The notes below the pieces were generated by a model. The model saw only the letters and a program-made list of their open reading frames with translations. It did no database searches and was not told the DNA's origin. This document shows positions 10,010 to 22,242 of a stretch of 64,000 nucleotides of DNA, piece after piece. Every line of letters starts with the position of its first letter. Positions within the stretch are counted from its first letter, which is position 1. Origin of the DNA: Diaporthe sp. PMI_573 (Eukaryota > Ascomycota > Sordariomycetes > Diaporthales > Diaporthaceae); contig JAJTUP010000002.1 of NCBI GenBank assembly GCA_021399435.1, positions 3,162,001-3,226,000 of the forward strand, given 5' to 3'. The position numbers and the translations under genes were made by a program.

Positions 10010-13000
10010 GCAAGTGGGCTGAGACCGGTGGGCGATGGGCGGTCCGATGGGCGGTGCGATCTCTGGAGAGAGCAGTCGCAATGTTACTCTACACAGTAGA
10101 ATCAATTTCCGTGAACTGGCCTACATATGACCAGTTTGGTCGGGTCCAGACGCTTCGTGCCCGAGTCGTGAACCATACAAATGCAAGATTGCTCTAGGCC
10201 GCCTGGGACACGATGTATTTATTCTGTCGAGATGTCAGAAACCTCTTTAATGTGGCTTCTTAGACCAACTTCCTCGAGAACAGGTCGCTCTCGTCGCCAA
10301 CCACAACTCACCGTACTTGGCAACGTCGTGGCGGGATGCGAAGAGTCACAATAAAGCGCCGATCAGGAGCCGGGTCCTGCGAGGACCATCAAACCAAGCT
10401 TTGGTCCTCTTTGGCCTACGAGTCCCGAAAGAGGCAACTTTTCAACAGTCTGGCCTCGGAAGAAAACAGCACGTGGTAGCAACTGGGGTGGTTCTGAGAC
10501 AAATACCGCCTCAGATACAAAATGCTGTTGCTGCTATATGGGACATCTCTATAGCACGATAACCCCCTGCTCAATTGACATCGCGCAAGCGAAGCAAACC
10601 TCTCGCTTACTCCTCCCTTGTCCAGTCCGAGACAACTGCATGGCGGTCAACTCCGAGCGACGAAATCGGGGTCTGTCCTACCTTTCGTGTCGTGATGTGT
10701 GGCCGTGAAACCTCGCTCTGGCGAGGCCGGCGGGTCAATCGCGAGAGGGTGGATTTAGAGGAGCAGGTAATCCTCAGGTTCGTGAGCGTGAGGGGAAGGG
10801 GGCCAGCACCCGATGCCCCGTCTGACGGGCGTCTTCGACTACAAGCCACTGCGTCCTCCAGTCGTCGTCTGTCCAACGTGACTCTGCAGTTTACTGTTTA
10901 CTGTTTACATGGTGTCTCTTTCGCTGCCAATTACGCATGCAGTTGCGGGTTATTCAACCCGACTGCGATACAACAATGACGTCTCGAGCAGTATCAACTG
11001 TGCGCAGGATCGTCATTGCGCATCGAGGACGGACACACTTGTGCCTCAGGACACACCCTCGAGGCGCGGCGTGCTAGTGTGCAAGTCGTACGTGCTTCAC
11101 ATCAGACGGCTTCCTAGACGTGACTGTTGCCTTCCCAGCAGCGAGGCTAGGTAGTATGTACAAGCCAGGTAGAACATAGAACAACTGTTAATCTGTTACT
11201 TGGTTCAAAGCATGGCAAACCCTTAGGCACGGCGTTCAGCCGGCAGTCCCGTGCAGGCCGGAGAACTGCTCGCTCCGCATATGCCGAGTGCAGGTGTTGT
11301 TCTAAAGGCCCGCAGCTCGGTATCGCGGTGAAGAGGCAAGCGTGCGATGTGAAGACGGTCAGTTCTGCACGGTCATCAGCCTGCAGACGCTCTCATGTTG
11401 CCTCGATGAGGGATGGGAAGATGATTTCACAGCCGGATCGTCGATCAAGCTGGCCGTCCGAAAGGAGAGACCTCAAACACTGTCAAATGCTTCGCGAGGC
11501 TGAGCTTTGAGGATTTCGGATGAAAAGCCTCGGTGTCGGTCTGAGGTTGCCAAGACCCGCAGTCGGTTTGGAGAAGTGTCGCAAATTGGGCACTCCAGAG
11601 CGCTGACTCGGCAAGTCTGAAGAACACTGTGTGAGGTCTGATCACCAGGAAGCGATTGACCTGCTGGGTCACGATCGAACGACGTCGAACTTTCCGACAG
11701 TATGGTCGAGAACGGACAGCCTTGCTACCAACGACGGAAAAGTCGTCCCTTTTGAGCTGGATGCCAGCAACGGGCAGAGAGCGATCTCACAGATAACATA
11801 TTTCTGGGCTCGCCATCTGCACAGTTTGCTAAACCGGGTCGACGCGGTGCGATTCCACGGCATTCGCGAGCTCGAACTGCGTTGTAACGCCGGCGGTCTG
11901 TGGGGCTTGAACCCATTTATATCACTGGACCTGGATTTCATGATGCTAAGCGAAGAGTCAAAGGAAAGCCAAGATGCGACAATTTGGTGGAATTTCGTAC
12001 GGAGGTTCCCTGACGGCCTCCTGGGAGGTGCAGGGATGGGCCCATGAACGGGGCAGATACAACTGAGCATTCTGGGAAGCATTGGCCAATGAGCTGACCG
12101 GCTCTCGGCCTTCTAGATCAAGATCATCGACTTTAAGGAAAGGTGGTGGTGTGCCCATATCATTCCGGGAACAGGGTGGCCGTGATACGTAAAATGAGAG
12201 GGCCACTTTTGTTCATTAGGCTCGTGGCTGCCACCACTGGAATGCCGAAGTCGTCAGCTATTGACTTGACATTGTCCACCGGATGTCACTCTGAAGATTA
12301 TCCTGCCATTTGAAGCGTGCAGGGGCTGGAGAGCTGTTTTTGCCATCAGAATGGATGCTCGCAATCAAAAAGCAAAATGTTCTTCCCAGGAATTCCAAGA
12401 AAAAGGAGGCCGGGTGGTTTACACCAGACTGCGGTGGGGCCGAGCATGCGGGCCTGGCGTGCACCAGCCTGTGTACACTGTATGAAAATGAACGGTTGTG
12501 ACGGCAGTATCAGTATCCCGTCGCCGCCGGGCGAGTTGAATTTGTGTGTTGCACTCAACTCCAACTCGTGTGGCGATGGGAGCTAAGGCGTTAGCCGCAG
12601 CAGGATGTGGACGCGGAGCTCTCGTGTTTGGTGTCGTTCGGGGCCAGGCCTGATTGGCATGCTCTAGCTTTTCCCTTCCTCTGCAGATTCGTAATGCAGT
12701 CGCATTGTGTCTGCCATTGCCAGTTAGAAAGTCACGCACAATTGGATGCAGCTCGGATCATGATTGGTCCAGCAGTACGCAAGAGCTGTCGTAACCGTGA
12801 TCGTGATCGTGGGAGTCCTGCCGGCGACAGAAGACTGTTTTTCAATGTGGTTCACGACCTCCAACTCGGTCCGGCCTTGCTTTTGCTCGTTCTGTCGCCG
12901 TAGATGACCGGGAAAGTCTTCTCTGGCGTCATCAGTGCTTACCCTGAGACAAGAACAGGGAGCGTGTTGTCACCTCGGCTGAGTATTCCTCGCCTTCCGT

Positions 13001-15682
13001 AACATCGTACCGGATATTGGCCAGGTGAGTCGCCTTTTGCATGATGAACAGCACATGGGAGGTTCAAAATAGGTATGGCCAAGATTCCGGGCAGATCAGG
13101 CTAGGCACTGAATTCAATCAGGCCCGGCCTGGGTGGCCTGGCCGAAATCCAATCCTCCGTGAGGTGTGAACCGTGTGATAGCCTAGGAACTTAAACTTGG
13201 CAGCTAAAGTGGGTGTGCTTCATGCGAGCGTTTTTGCGGCACGATGTTGGCGCAATGACAACTGTTGGACTAGCCGGCCTAGCCTAGCACTCTGGTGACC
13301 GAGCCGGGTTAGAGACCGTCTCGGAAGTATCGACCATTTTCACCTGGTAGATAAAGAGCTTGATGTCGACAGTCGACCATGGGCAATTAAGGATGCAGGT
13401 TATGAGAATCCCAATGGAAAGAGAGTGCTGACCAGGTGTGCCAATAGTCCAGGGGCCATGGCACGAACAGCCAATGTTTGATAGGAGCAATCTCGCCAGT
13501 GTGATTACGGATCCAGTCTGGTCGTATCCTTGAGCTCGATGAACAGCAAGCCGACAATGACAAAGGGCCTCGTAATCAATTACTGTGTACTGCCGAAGAA
13601 AGCCCCTCGGTGGTCATCAGCAATCTGTCCAGCAGTCTGCAGAAACCGAAGCCGACAGGTTGGGAGAGGCGTGTGTGCGTGCATGGAAACAGATGTGCCG
13701 GACGCGTCCCGATGCACTGCTCCTCCCGAAGTACGAACAGCTCCAAGTCCAGGTAAAGGTTTAGGCGCAGGCCCTCGCCGCCGTCGTCGTCTGGAATGGT
13801 CATAGTTCGACATCTGTGCACGTGAGAATGACCTCCGTGTTGTATTGTAGGCCACGTAGTGCATAGATGCGGACGTCCACCGCGAGATCTTCGCCTCAAC
13901 CAGAGGAGGGTTCGCAGAAAAGAGGAGCCATGACGCGGTCGTGGGCCAAATATTCGTGTGGCTAGGCGGCCTGGCGGCTGGAGAGATGGGACGACGACGT
14001 CTTCACGCCAGACAACCAGCCACATATGGAGCCACGACACCTCGACGAGTGGGGATGCTACAGCCCTGTTGACGATGATGAAGATGTTCTCAACGCGTGC
14101 AAAAGTATATATCCATCGCACCCCACGGAGGTAGAGCAGAGCAGAGCAGAGCAGAGCAGAGACGTGCACGCTTCTCAGCAGGTATCCCACCGCGTGCCAC
14201 AGTAGGCTGATGTAGAGGCAGAGAGGTGGGAGGAGCTCCGCGTCGGTTGGTGGTCTGCCTGGATCAACTGGTTCGCCTGTGGAAGTGGGAAAGTGGGAAG
14301 TGTTTTCCGCTGGGCAGGGGCGAATGGTCCCGGCAACCCCCCTGTCGGACCTCCACTGGCCCACCGCAGCAGAGCAGTACCTCGTTCCTGGACACACCCC
14401 CTACACCTCGGGGAGGCCTGCGCCAGCCAAATTGGCGGCTGTCAGGCGAAGGGAGCAAGTGTGAAGAGAGATTGAATGGGGGTGACTGTACGAGAGTCGA
14501 GTACCATCGGCCCTGGCTCCTCATTAGCGTGGCCAGATTGAGGGTGCAAGTGGGCGCCCTGGCTCACCCCCTTCGCTGTTTCTTGATCGGCCCCTAACAC
14601 ACAGTACGGAGTACATACAGTACCTAGGTAGCAGTGATCATCCAGCCATCCCCGTCCCCAACCCGGCCAGCTCTCGCCGTGCTCCCATTGCACCCACCTG
14701 CCCCGGTCCTCCCCCTTCCCTCTCTTTTTCCTGAAGCCATACCTTGACTGCTACACTTTAATCAGCCTTTTTCCCTTCCTCAAACATCTTCTCACAGTCT
14801 CCCGTTTTCAGTTTCCCTTCACGACACTCGCTACTGTCCATATTTTCCTTGGCGAAGAGAGAAGCATCCTTCCACCATCTTCAGTCACTCGTGCTTAATT
14901 GGATCCGGTCTGATCGCCCTCCTCGACAAGTTAAAAAAAATCCCCGACAATTTCTCTGGAATTCCGCAACTCAAACAACCACTGGAATCCTCCCAGATAT
15001 CCCATCTTTCGGTAAGTTCTCGACTCTTGTCGGCCCTTAGAGACAAGTCTTATTGCTCCCGTCCGCCATCCTCCATTGCACTTGCACTGCCTGCCTCTGC
15101 CGTCCCTGCCAAAAGCTCGTGATTGGCAACGGCGATCTGGACCGCCGACAAAAACAACGACACCACACCATTGCCTGTCCAACGGCTTTCATTTTGAACC
15201 ACGAGACTTCGACCTGCCATTCAACGACCTGCCCTCCGCCGATCATTCCTGCCTCGACCTCACCGCCTCGACGACAAGCCACCTCGTGGAGAAGGAAGCG
15301 TCGAGTCGGGCAATTGGGAAGTCCCGCTTGCTGTGCCGTCCGCCAGTTCCCTGGGGATACGGATACTGGAGGAAACATACCTGTCGCCTAGCAACCATCT
15401 TCTCTCTGTCGATTTGCACCAAGGCTTTTCGAGACCCAAAACCATCACCGAAAGAACATTGCTACGTCCAGTCTCGTCTACTCGGCTCCATTTTGGTTTC
15501 TTGGATTCAGCACCAAACTCGCCCCAATTGGCTCGACAAAACAAAGTAAACATCAACAATCATCATTCGACTCAATCGACCCCAGGATTCATCTCGCCTC
15601 TCGTCCACATCACAACCGCATTTAAGCTACATTGCTCGCCGCACGAAGGTTGCTAATCAATTACTCGCACAGCTCCAGCAGA
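10010..15682. other. 5.7-kb gap without a supported gene
   Basis: I looked on both strands for spliced genes and found no motif, no chain of frames with matching splice signals and no RNA gene. Frames of 138 codons (+11631-12047) and 273 codons (-13576-14397) have no recognisable content. The last kilobase before 15683 is pyrimidine-rich with A-runs, as expected for the promoter and leader of ecm33. A CCTAGGTA element lies at about 14612-14632. Confidence 0.55.
14132..14162. repeat. AGAGC pentanucleotide repeat
   Basis: About six tandem AGAGC units. Confidence 0.9.
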
Positions 15683-17008
15683 ATGTTCTCCAAGCTGGCT
15701 CTTTCTGCCCTCGCGGCGGCCACCGTTGCCTCTGGTAAGTTGAGATGGTCGCCCCCCCCCCAGCATCTCGAAATGGTCACTAACAAGTATTCTCAGCGCA
15801 ATCTTCCGCCTGCACACAGTCCACCTTCACAATCGGCTCCGCCGCTGAGGCCACTGCTCTCGCCTCCTGCTCCACGCTCAAGGGCGACGTTCTGATTCCC
15901 GCCACCTCTGACGCCCAGATCTCTCTCTCCGGCCCCAAAAAGATTGACGGTGACCTGACCCTGGAGAACAATGGCCAGATCATCTCTCTCGCCGCCGAGT
16001 CCCTTAGCTCCATCTCCGGCACATTCAGACTCGCCAACGTGACCCTGCTGTCCACCCTCAACATGCCTGCTCTGACCGAGGTCGGCACCATCACGTGGCA
16101 GTCGCTCCCCGCTCTCAACTCCCTGAGCTTCTCCAGCGGCATCAGCACGGCCAAGACCGTCACTATCTCCGACACCTTCCTGCAGAGTCTGGACGGTATC
16201 GACCTGGAGTCGGTCGGCACCATGGACATCAACAACAACCGCCGTCTGACCAAGTTCGACACGTCGCTCAAGAGCCTCAGTGAGAACCTGAACATCCAGG
16301 CCAACGGTGCCAAGCTGAGCGTGACCATGCCCAACCTCGTCTGGATCGCCAACATGACCATCGCCAACGTCACCGAGTTCTCTTCCCCCTCGCTCGAGGT
16401 CGTCAACGGGTCCGCCAGGTTCGACTCCAACTACTTCGAGAGCTTCGCTGCCCCCAACATGACCTCCACCACCAGCGGTGACATCTCCTTCATCAACAAC
16501 CCTCAGCTCACCAACATCACCTTTTCTGGGCTCAAGAGCCTCGGTGGTGCCCTGACTGTTGTGAACAACACCCGCCTCGAGGAGCTTACTGGATTCCCCG
16601 AGCTGGCTGAGCTTGGCGGTGCCATCAAGCTGGGTGGCAACTTTAGCAGGTAAGCATCGGAATGTGCCATCCACAGACCCCAAAAACAGTTGCTAACAGC
16701 CCCTTTCTAGCGTTGACTTCCCCAGCCTCGAGGACGTCAAGGGAACCTTTGCTCTGTCGTCCACCAACGACATCACGGACTCTTGCACCGAGCTGAAGAA
16801 GAACGCTCCCGGCTCCCAGGGTGGCAACGGTGTCATCCAGGGCAAGTTCACCTGCACATCCAACAACGAGAAGGCCAACACTGGCAGCACTGCTGGCGAC
16901 AGCTCCACCGGAAGCAGCAGCAACTCTAGCAACGCCGCCGTCAACGTTCACGTCAACTCGGCCGTCATTGGCCTGAGCTTCGTCGGTCTGTTGGCCCAAC
17001 TGCTGTAA
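15683..17008 (+). CDS. ecm33: ECM33-type GPI-anchored cell-wall protein
   Basis: Exons 15683-15734, 15797-16649 and 16711-17008 (introns of 62 and 61 nt) give 400 residues. A signal peptide (MFSKLALSALAAATVASGA) is followed by a receptor-L/leucine-rich-repeat-like region with regularly spaced L-x-x-L and I-x-N-N-x-x-L strands. Next comes a Ser/Thr/Asn-rich stem (about 358-380) and a hydrophobic C-terminal tail ending VIGLSFVGLLAQLL, the layout of a GPI precursor. Many N-x-S/T sites suggest heavy N-glycosylation. Ecm33 proteins act at the plasma membrane and wall and are needed for wall integrity. The tiny first exon that ends inside the signal peptide is typical of the fungal gene. The 5' leader appears long: pyrimidine-rich DNA and short upstream frames extend from about 14700. 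The first intron carries a poly-C tract. Confidence 0.93.
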
Positions 17009-17762
17009 AGTGGTCCTTGCCGATTGTTGAAGTAGTTCAGGTGGTCATGATGTGTGGTATTTCTACAGGGTCAGGGTAAACAAACCGGAGGCGTTTTTTC
17101 TTTTAAACCAATTCCCTGGATGATGGATTTGTCCTTTGTCCGCCGTCTCGTTGTTTTTAAGTCTCAGCATGCACAGTCATCCACAGTCGCGCGCGGAATA
17201 CGGAGTCAAGCTTGTTATGTTCACCGGGAACAAAAAAACCACACTAGACTAATAATTTCTCCTTTACCCCGACCCGTCCGAAACGCATCATGGTTCTCCT
17301 TGTAATGTGTCAAGATTGTGGACCGAGTCCTACTTGGCCTGCTTCTATGCAGGGGCATCTGGCTGAGCTGGATATGGAAGAAAATGTAGCACGTGGTGCA
17401 TATTTCCTCGGATGGATCGAAGAGGTGGGGTGCACACCAAACACAAAAATCCCGAAGGGGATTGGCAATAGGTCATACAAGACAGATGGAGGATGGTGTA
17501 GCCAGATAATAGCCTACCAATGGCTTCTGGTCTTGATAGGTGTTGAACATTTCTAGCAAGAGTCCCGCCAATTCATCTCAATGGTCCCCTTCATGCTGCT
17601 TTGTCTCCGTCACACGCCCGGTCCGAGACTTGCTGTGAGTGCCTATATAAAACCAACAGGCTACTTTTGTCAGCATCCGCCTTGTCGTATGTACAGGTCG
17701 AGGATATAATCATCCAATGTGTGCATCAAATCCGTTCATCCCCAAGCAGCCATCTGTCCGGT
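17009..17762. other. Convergent 3' region
   Basis: Space between the 3' ends of ecm33 and the splicing-factor gene. No gene seen. A TATA-like CTATATAAAA at about 17644 has no frame to serve. Confidence 0.6.
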
Positions 17763-19569
17763 TTAAGCATACTCGCCCTTCTCAAATTTCTCCGTGTCCC
17801 AGAAGCGCGCGGCGATGGGGTTCCCGTTGAAGACGCGGCCCTCGAGCGCGTTGACAGCCCTCAGTGCCGACACCTGGTCGGTGAACTTGATAAAGACCTG
17901 CCGGCCCGCCACGTCAATGTGCAGCCTCTCGACGCGGCCGTACTTGTCGCCGCACTCCTCGCCAATCTCCTGCCCCAGCCCGTCCTCGACCTCCTCCTGC
18001 AGCGACGGCATGTTCTCGAGCATGTTCTGTAGCACGATCACCTCCGACATGGCGCCGAACTTGCCCGCGTTGTCCTCAGCGGCGGCGGCGGCCGAGCCCG
18101 ACGATGGCGATGAGTCCTTGGCCGCCGCCGTCTTGCCGCCGATGATCCGGGCGCGGTTCGCCGGGTCCGCGTAGCCGCCGCCTTCGGCGTCTGGCCGCTT
18201 GCGCCGCTTCTCTAATTTCACCTGTAGCGGGTTGACGATGCCGCTGCTTTCGGCGCCGAGCCCGCTGCCGGCCGTCCAGCCGTACTTGGACATGAGGCGC
18301 TGGGCGAAGCCCTTCTGGCCGGGTCGATTCGAGCGCGACGTGTCGCCCGCGGCGTCGGCGTCGGGCATGGGCTGCTCGCTGGTGTTGTTTTGGCCTGCCC
18401 CTGGGCCGGCGGCGGGGAGGTCGATGTCGTCTACGTCCATGCCGTCGTCGTCATCTCCTCCTTGCTCTTGTGCGGATGGCTGAGCAGGGGCTTCGTAGCG
18501 GACAGGCTTGCGAGAGATGGTCGCAGTGTCTTGTGGAGGTGATGGAGGTGGAGGAGGAGCTGAGGATGCTTCGGGAGCCGGCGGAGGCGGCGGCGGCGCG
18601 CCGAGGCCCGACAGCGCGAGTCGGCGGGCGTAGGCATCGTCGCCTGTTGCGTCGTCCGGCACGGTGACGGCAGCAGCCGGCGAGGCCCGAGAAGGTGACA
18701 TCGGCGGCGGTGCGAAGGAGTAATCTCCTGGAGGGGCGAATTGATCTGTCGGGACCAACCATGTTAGCAATACTGCAGCCACTCGGGTGCTCGTGTACCA
18801 ACTCACTACCGATAGCAGGCCTCTCGTCGCCGTCGGAATCCTCGTCACTGTCAGAGCTCCCTCTCCTCCTCCTACGGTGAGCATACAGAATTGTCTTCCA
18901 CTCCTGCACCTCTCGTATGCGCTCGTCGCTCTTCATGTACTCCTCCACATTGGTCGGCCGCGAGGGGTCGTAGATCTCGTCCCAGTCCGTCTCCTGGCGC
19001 TGGTTGTCCCCTTGCTTGTGCTGTTTCTTCTTCTTGGCCTTGCGCCCGCCCCGCTGCCGCTTCTCGGTTGCCCCGGTGCCGTACATGTACTCGTCCTCCT
19101 CGGTCGCTGCCCAGTCGGCGAGTGTGCTGCGCTGGGCAGGAGGCGCCCCCTGGGCAGGCGGGGGCGTCGCGGTCGCGTCCCTGCTGTCATTGGCGCCATT
19201 TGCTTTCGAGGTATCTGGGCCTGCTGCAGATGGCGGTGGTATTGACTTGGGAAAGGCCGGTTTGGCCGGTTTCTTCTGAGGTATCTGTGGTCGGCGTATT
19301 GGCTGGAACCGCAAGGCTGAGAAGGGGGGACACGCATTTAGTTTGGCTGGCAGAATTGACAGAGTCTCGAAGCAGGGCCGCGCAGGGAGGCATGGGCGAA
19401 AGAGCTGCTTACCCTGATTTACCTCCTTCTTGGCTGCAGCATCGTCCTTCTTCCCACTGTCATAGACCACCGGCGCACCGGATACTGTGGCCTGGGAGTC
19501 GGCCTTTGGACCGAGCAGGTTGGCGTAAAGTGACAGGCCGCCCTTTGGAGGCGGGGGCGGCGCTGCCAT
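17763..19569 (-). CDS. SPF45/RBM17-like splicing factor (G-patch and UHM)
   Basis: Exons 19569-19413, 19316-18810 and 18745-17763 (introns of 96 and 64 nt) give 548 residues. The N-terminal half is low-complexity: Pro-rich at the start, then a Lys/Arg-rich KAKKKKQHK stretch, WDEIYDPSRPTNVEEYMKS and acidic Ser/Asp runs. A G-patch starts near 367 (GFAQRLMSKYGWTAGSGLG). A C-terminal RRM of the U2AF-homology type spans about 458-540, with the R-x-F ligand-binding motif at 525-527 (GRVF). This order is that of SPF45, which binds ULM motifs of SF1, U2AF65 and SF3b155 during 3' splice-site choice in the nucleus. Junctions fall at QG|A and IG|D and keep frame. Confidence 0.9.
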
Positions 19570-20234
19570 GTCGTGTGGAGACCTGAGAACGCTGGGTCGT
19601 TCCAGGGCTGACCGATTCTCTGCCGGCCAGAGTTGCGCGAAGATATCGGGCGTGGGAAATGGATTGTGGCCGAGTACTAGAGGAGAGATTGGAAGATCGC
19701 ACGCAGCCTCGTGGTATAAGGCAGGCCGGGGAGCTGGACCTGCAGCTTAGTGGGGCGGGGCCGACTCGGTATAAGTCCACCTACCCCTGGCTTCACACGC
19801 CTCGAGTATGTACACAGATCCTACCTACAGAAACACAATCTCCGAAAGGAAGGGACTGGGATGTTTATTGGACTTCAAAAGCCCTTATGATTTGATTATC
19901 TTGACGTCGGGGAGGTGCCACGAGTAGGATGCTTGGGCTTTATTGCTGGGTACAGGCACACGCAGACATGGAGATCCAAGTTGGGACAAATACCACGACT
20001 GGACACGGTTGGCGGCCTCGGACCTTCCATTGTGACGCTCAGTCTCACTTCATAGCATTTTCCAAACTACATAATAAACACCCATAACTCGCGTTCCCCT
20101 CTCGAAAACAAGACACTGTAACGATGTGACCCCCGCAAGCAGTAACGCTCTCTCCTTGAAATTCCAACCAATGCCACTTTCCTAGGGCATCACACGCCAG
20201 TCTGTGTTGAACACTTTGCAGAATCTCACACGTC
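19570..20234. other. Intergenic gap
   Basis: Upstream of the SPF45-like gene and downstream of the peroxiredoxin gene, both on the minus strand. No gene or clear repeat seen. Confidence 0.55.
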
Positions 20235-20990
20235 CTAGTCATCCTTCTTCTCTGCCGCTTCCTCGGCTTTGGTCTCCTCGGCTGCAGCGCCGTTGGTCTT
20301 CTCATCCTTCTCCTCCTCCTCCTCCGCCTTTTCCCCAGCAGCACCGCCATTAGCAGACCCAGACTCTACCAGCTTCTTCACAGCATCCACCGTTGCGGCT
20401 GGCCCGCCGGGCTCAGCAAGCAGCACCTTGCCCTTTTTGTCCACCGCAAAAACGCCTCTCTGGGTGCCGCTGGGAGCTTTCTTCATGCCGATGGCACCGA
20501 TGAGGCTCGCACCAGGGTCGCACAAAAGAGGATATGGGAGCTTCTGCTTCTCCTTGAAGGTCGTGTTGCTCTTGGGGGAATCTCTGGAGAGCCCGTAGAT
20601 AGCAAGGCCGCCCTCAGTAAGCGGCTCATAAGAGTCACGGAACATACAGGCTTGATTTGTGCAGCCTGGTGTGGACGCCTTGGGGTAGGTGAAGAGCACG
20701 ACACCGGAACCCGACTTCTCGACGAGCTGAGCCAATGTGGTGGTTTCGCCGTCGTTGGTGGTCACCTCGCCGCCAAACGAGGCCAGGTCGATGGTGTCGC
20801 CAACCTCGGGCTTCTTGGCAGGGGCGGACGCCTTGGCTGCTCCTGCGCCATTAGCCTTGGGCTTAGCTTCAGGCTTGCCCTTGACGGCCTCCTTGACCTT
20901 GGAGGCAGCCTTGGCCACCTTGGAAGGCTTCTTGGCCGGTGGCTCCGGGGGCGGAGCTGGAGCCTTGCGCTTGCGAAGTTCAACGGGCAT
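20235..20990 (-). CDS. dot5: Nuclear thiol peroxidase (Dot5-type, PrxQ/BCP family)
   Basis: One exon, 251 residues. An N-terminal Lys/Ala/Pro-rich tail of about 60 residues (with KRKAPAPPPE and KKPSKVAKAASKVKEA) resembles a linker-histone tail and suggests nuclear targeting. The peroxiredoxin core follows (about 62-210). The peroxidatic Cys is Cys110 in ASTPGCTNQAC, and Cys115 is four residues after it, the spacing of atypical two-cysteine PrxQ/BCP enzymes that use an intramolecular disulfide and thioredoxin. The C-terminus (about 215-251) is Glu/Lys-rich and disordered. The enzyme should reduce alkyl hydroperoxides, and yeast Dot5 is nuclear and linked to telomeric silencing. The start context is plain, and no other in-frame ATG lies nearby. 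Confidence 0.92.
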   Translation of the reverse strand: MPVELRKRKAPAPPPEPPAKKPSKVAKAASKVKEAVKGKPEAKPKANGAGAAKASAPAKKPEVGDTIDLASFGGEVTTNDGETTTLAQLVEKSGSGVVLFTYPKASTPGCTNQACMFRDSYEPLTEGGLAIYGLSRDSPKSNTTFKEKQKLPYPLLCDPGASLIGAIGMKKAPSGTQRGVFAVDKKGKVLLAEPGGPAATVDAVKKLVESGSANGGAAGEKAEEEEEKDEKTNGAAAEETKAEEAAEKKDD

Positions 20991-22242
20991 TTTTCACGCT
21001 TGGAAGGCCTCAGAGGCGCTTGGGAGGGCTGTTAGTCGCGACTTTGACCTCGATGACAAGTAACGGCCATCGGACACAGAGGGAGGTCATGACCGGAGCT
21101 TCCTGATCAACCAGGGACGTACAATATGCGGAGAACCGGTGAAACGGTCAAGTGCCGTGCAGGCGGTTGGGTCAAGAGAGCACGAGGTGCAAGACGCGCT
21201 CAGCGTGCGGCCAGGAGGCCGTGGGTGGAGCTGGGATGCAAGAGAGGTGCTGAGATGGACAGAAATGAAAACAGGAACCAACAGAAGGAAGGTGAGAGGG
21301 GGGAGGGAGAGACGCTGGGCAGGATGGAGATGGGGACGGGGACGGGATGGGAGGTCAATATAAGGAGGACGAGGTAGGATGGGATGTCGTCTTGCACGAG
21401 CTCCGACCAATCAGATCGGCGACATGGGGAAGCTCTCACACTATCAGCCCTCAGAGGGTTCCGGCTCCCCTGAATCGGCCATCTTCCCCAGCTTTTCCTC
21501 CGACCTCTGTTAAGGCTCAATCGACTCCACGTCCGAGGCCCAGCCCTCGCTTTTCTTTTCGTCTCCTGCTGCCCCTTGTCACTGCACATGTTTGCCCGTT
21601 GCCGCTAGGGAGCGGTAGCCGCCCATCAACTCAGCGTCAGTGATGGGCGATGCCCACTGTCAGGCTTGATCCTCGCCAGTGCCGCACCTCAGGGTTTCAT
21701 CTGAGACAGCTTATCAAAAAGGAGACATCCAATGGATTGTGCATCTTTTGCAGCCAATTTGTCGGGCTGCCCTGGCTCGCCTGGATTTATAGGTAGACGA
21801 CGCAGGTGACGGATGCGCTGTGGCACAGGCAGTTGGGGGCAGCATGAGGGATTTCAAAGCGATGAGCCGTGGTAAGCTCAGCAGAGGGCTAGACTGAGGA
21901 CTGCCCTCGGCGAAGCTGTTACGGAGCTTGTTGCCGTCCCGGGAGCTCAGACCAGCTCTGACGAGGTTGGTTGGGCCGTATGTCTGCACGTAGTTTGGCT
22001 GGGTAGGTGCTGCCGCAGCCTGAGTACTCACGTACTGTGGTACTGTCTATGCAGGCCGAGGAGCGCCCGGCTAAACCCCGGTCCTTGCCCGCCGCTTCCA
22101 GCCAATCCCGTCCCGTTCAATTGGGAGCCGCACTCTGCTTGCTTTGGTTGTGCCTTGTGACGCTCCTCTGAAGGCCGACTTGCGCCTCGACATTCGACAG
22201 CAATCACCGACATCCACCCACGTCTCATACAACGCCTGCACC
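20991..22242. other. Divergent promoter region
   Basis: Shared upstream space of the peroxiredoxin (-) and the complex I subunit (+). It is purine-rich on the plus strand at 21240-21370 and has a CCAAT box at 21407. No gene supported. Confidence 0.6.
21407..21411 (+). promoter_or_regulatory. CCAAT box (candidate)
   Basis: CCAAT followed by CAG, within the divergent promoter. It is the consensus for the Hap2/3/5 factor, which often controls respiratory genes such as the downstream complex I subunit. The site is short, so chance is possible. Confidence 0.3.

Noticed and set aside
9311..10105. 264-codon frame antisense to the DNA glycosylase
   Set aside because: Shadow frame; the sense strand carries the HhH-GPD motif and correct splice sites.
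11631..12047. 138-codon plus-strand frame
   Set aside because: No motif, and an equally long frame exists on the opposite strand, as expected by chance.
13576..14397. 273-codon minus-strand frame
   Set aside because: It runs through the AGAGC repeat and GC-rich DNA, has no motif and has odd composition (many Cys, Trp and Arg).
15793..16683. 296-codon frame antisense to ecm33
   Set aside because: Shadow of the GC-rich ecm33 exon; it is Gly/Val/Asp-rich with no motif, and the sense frame encodes a complete family match.
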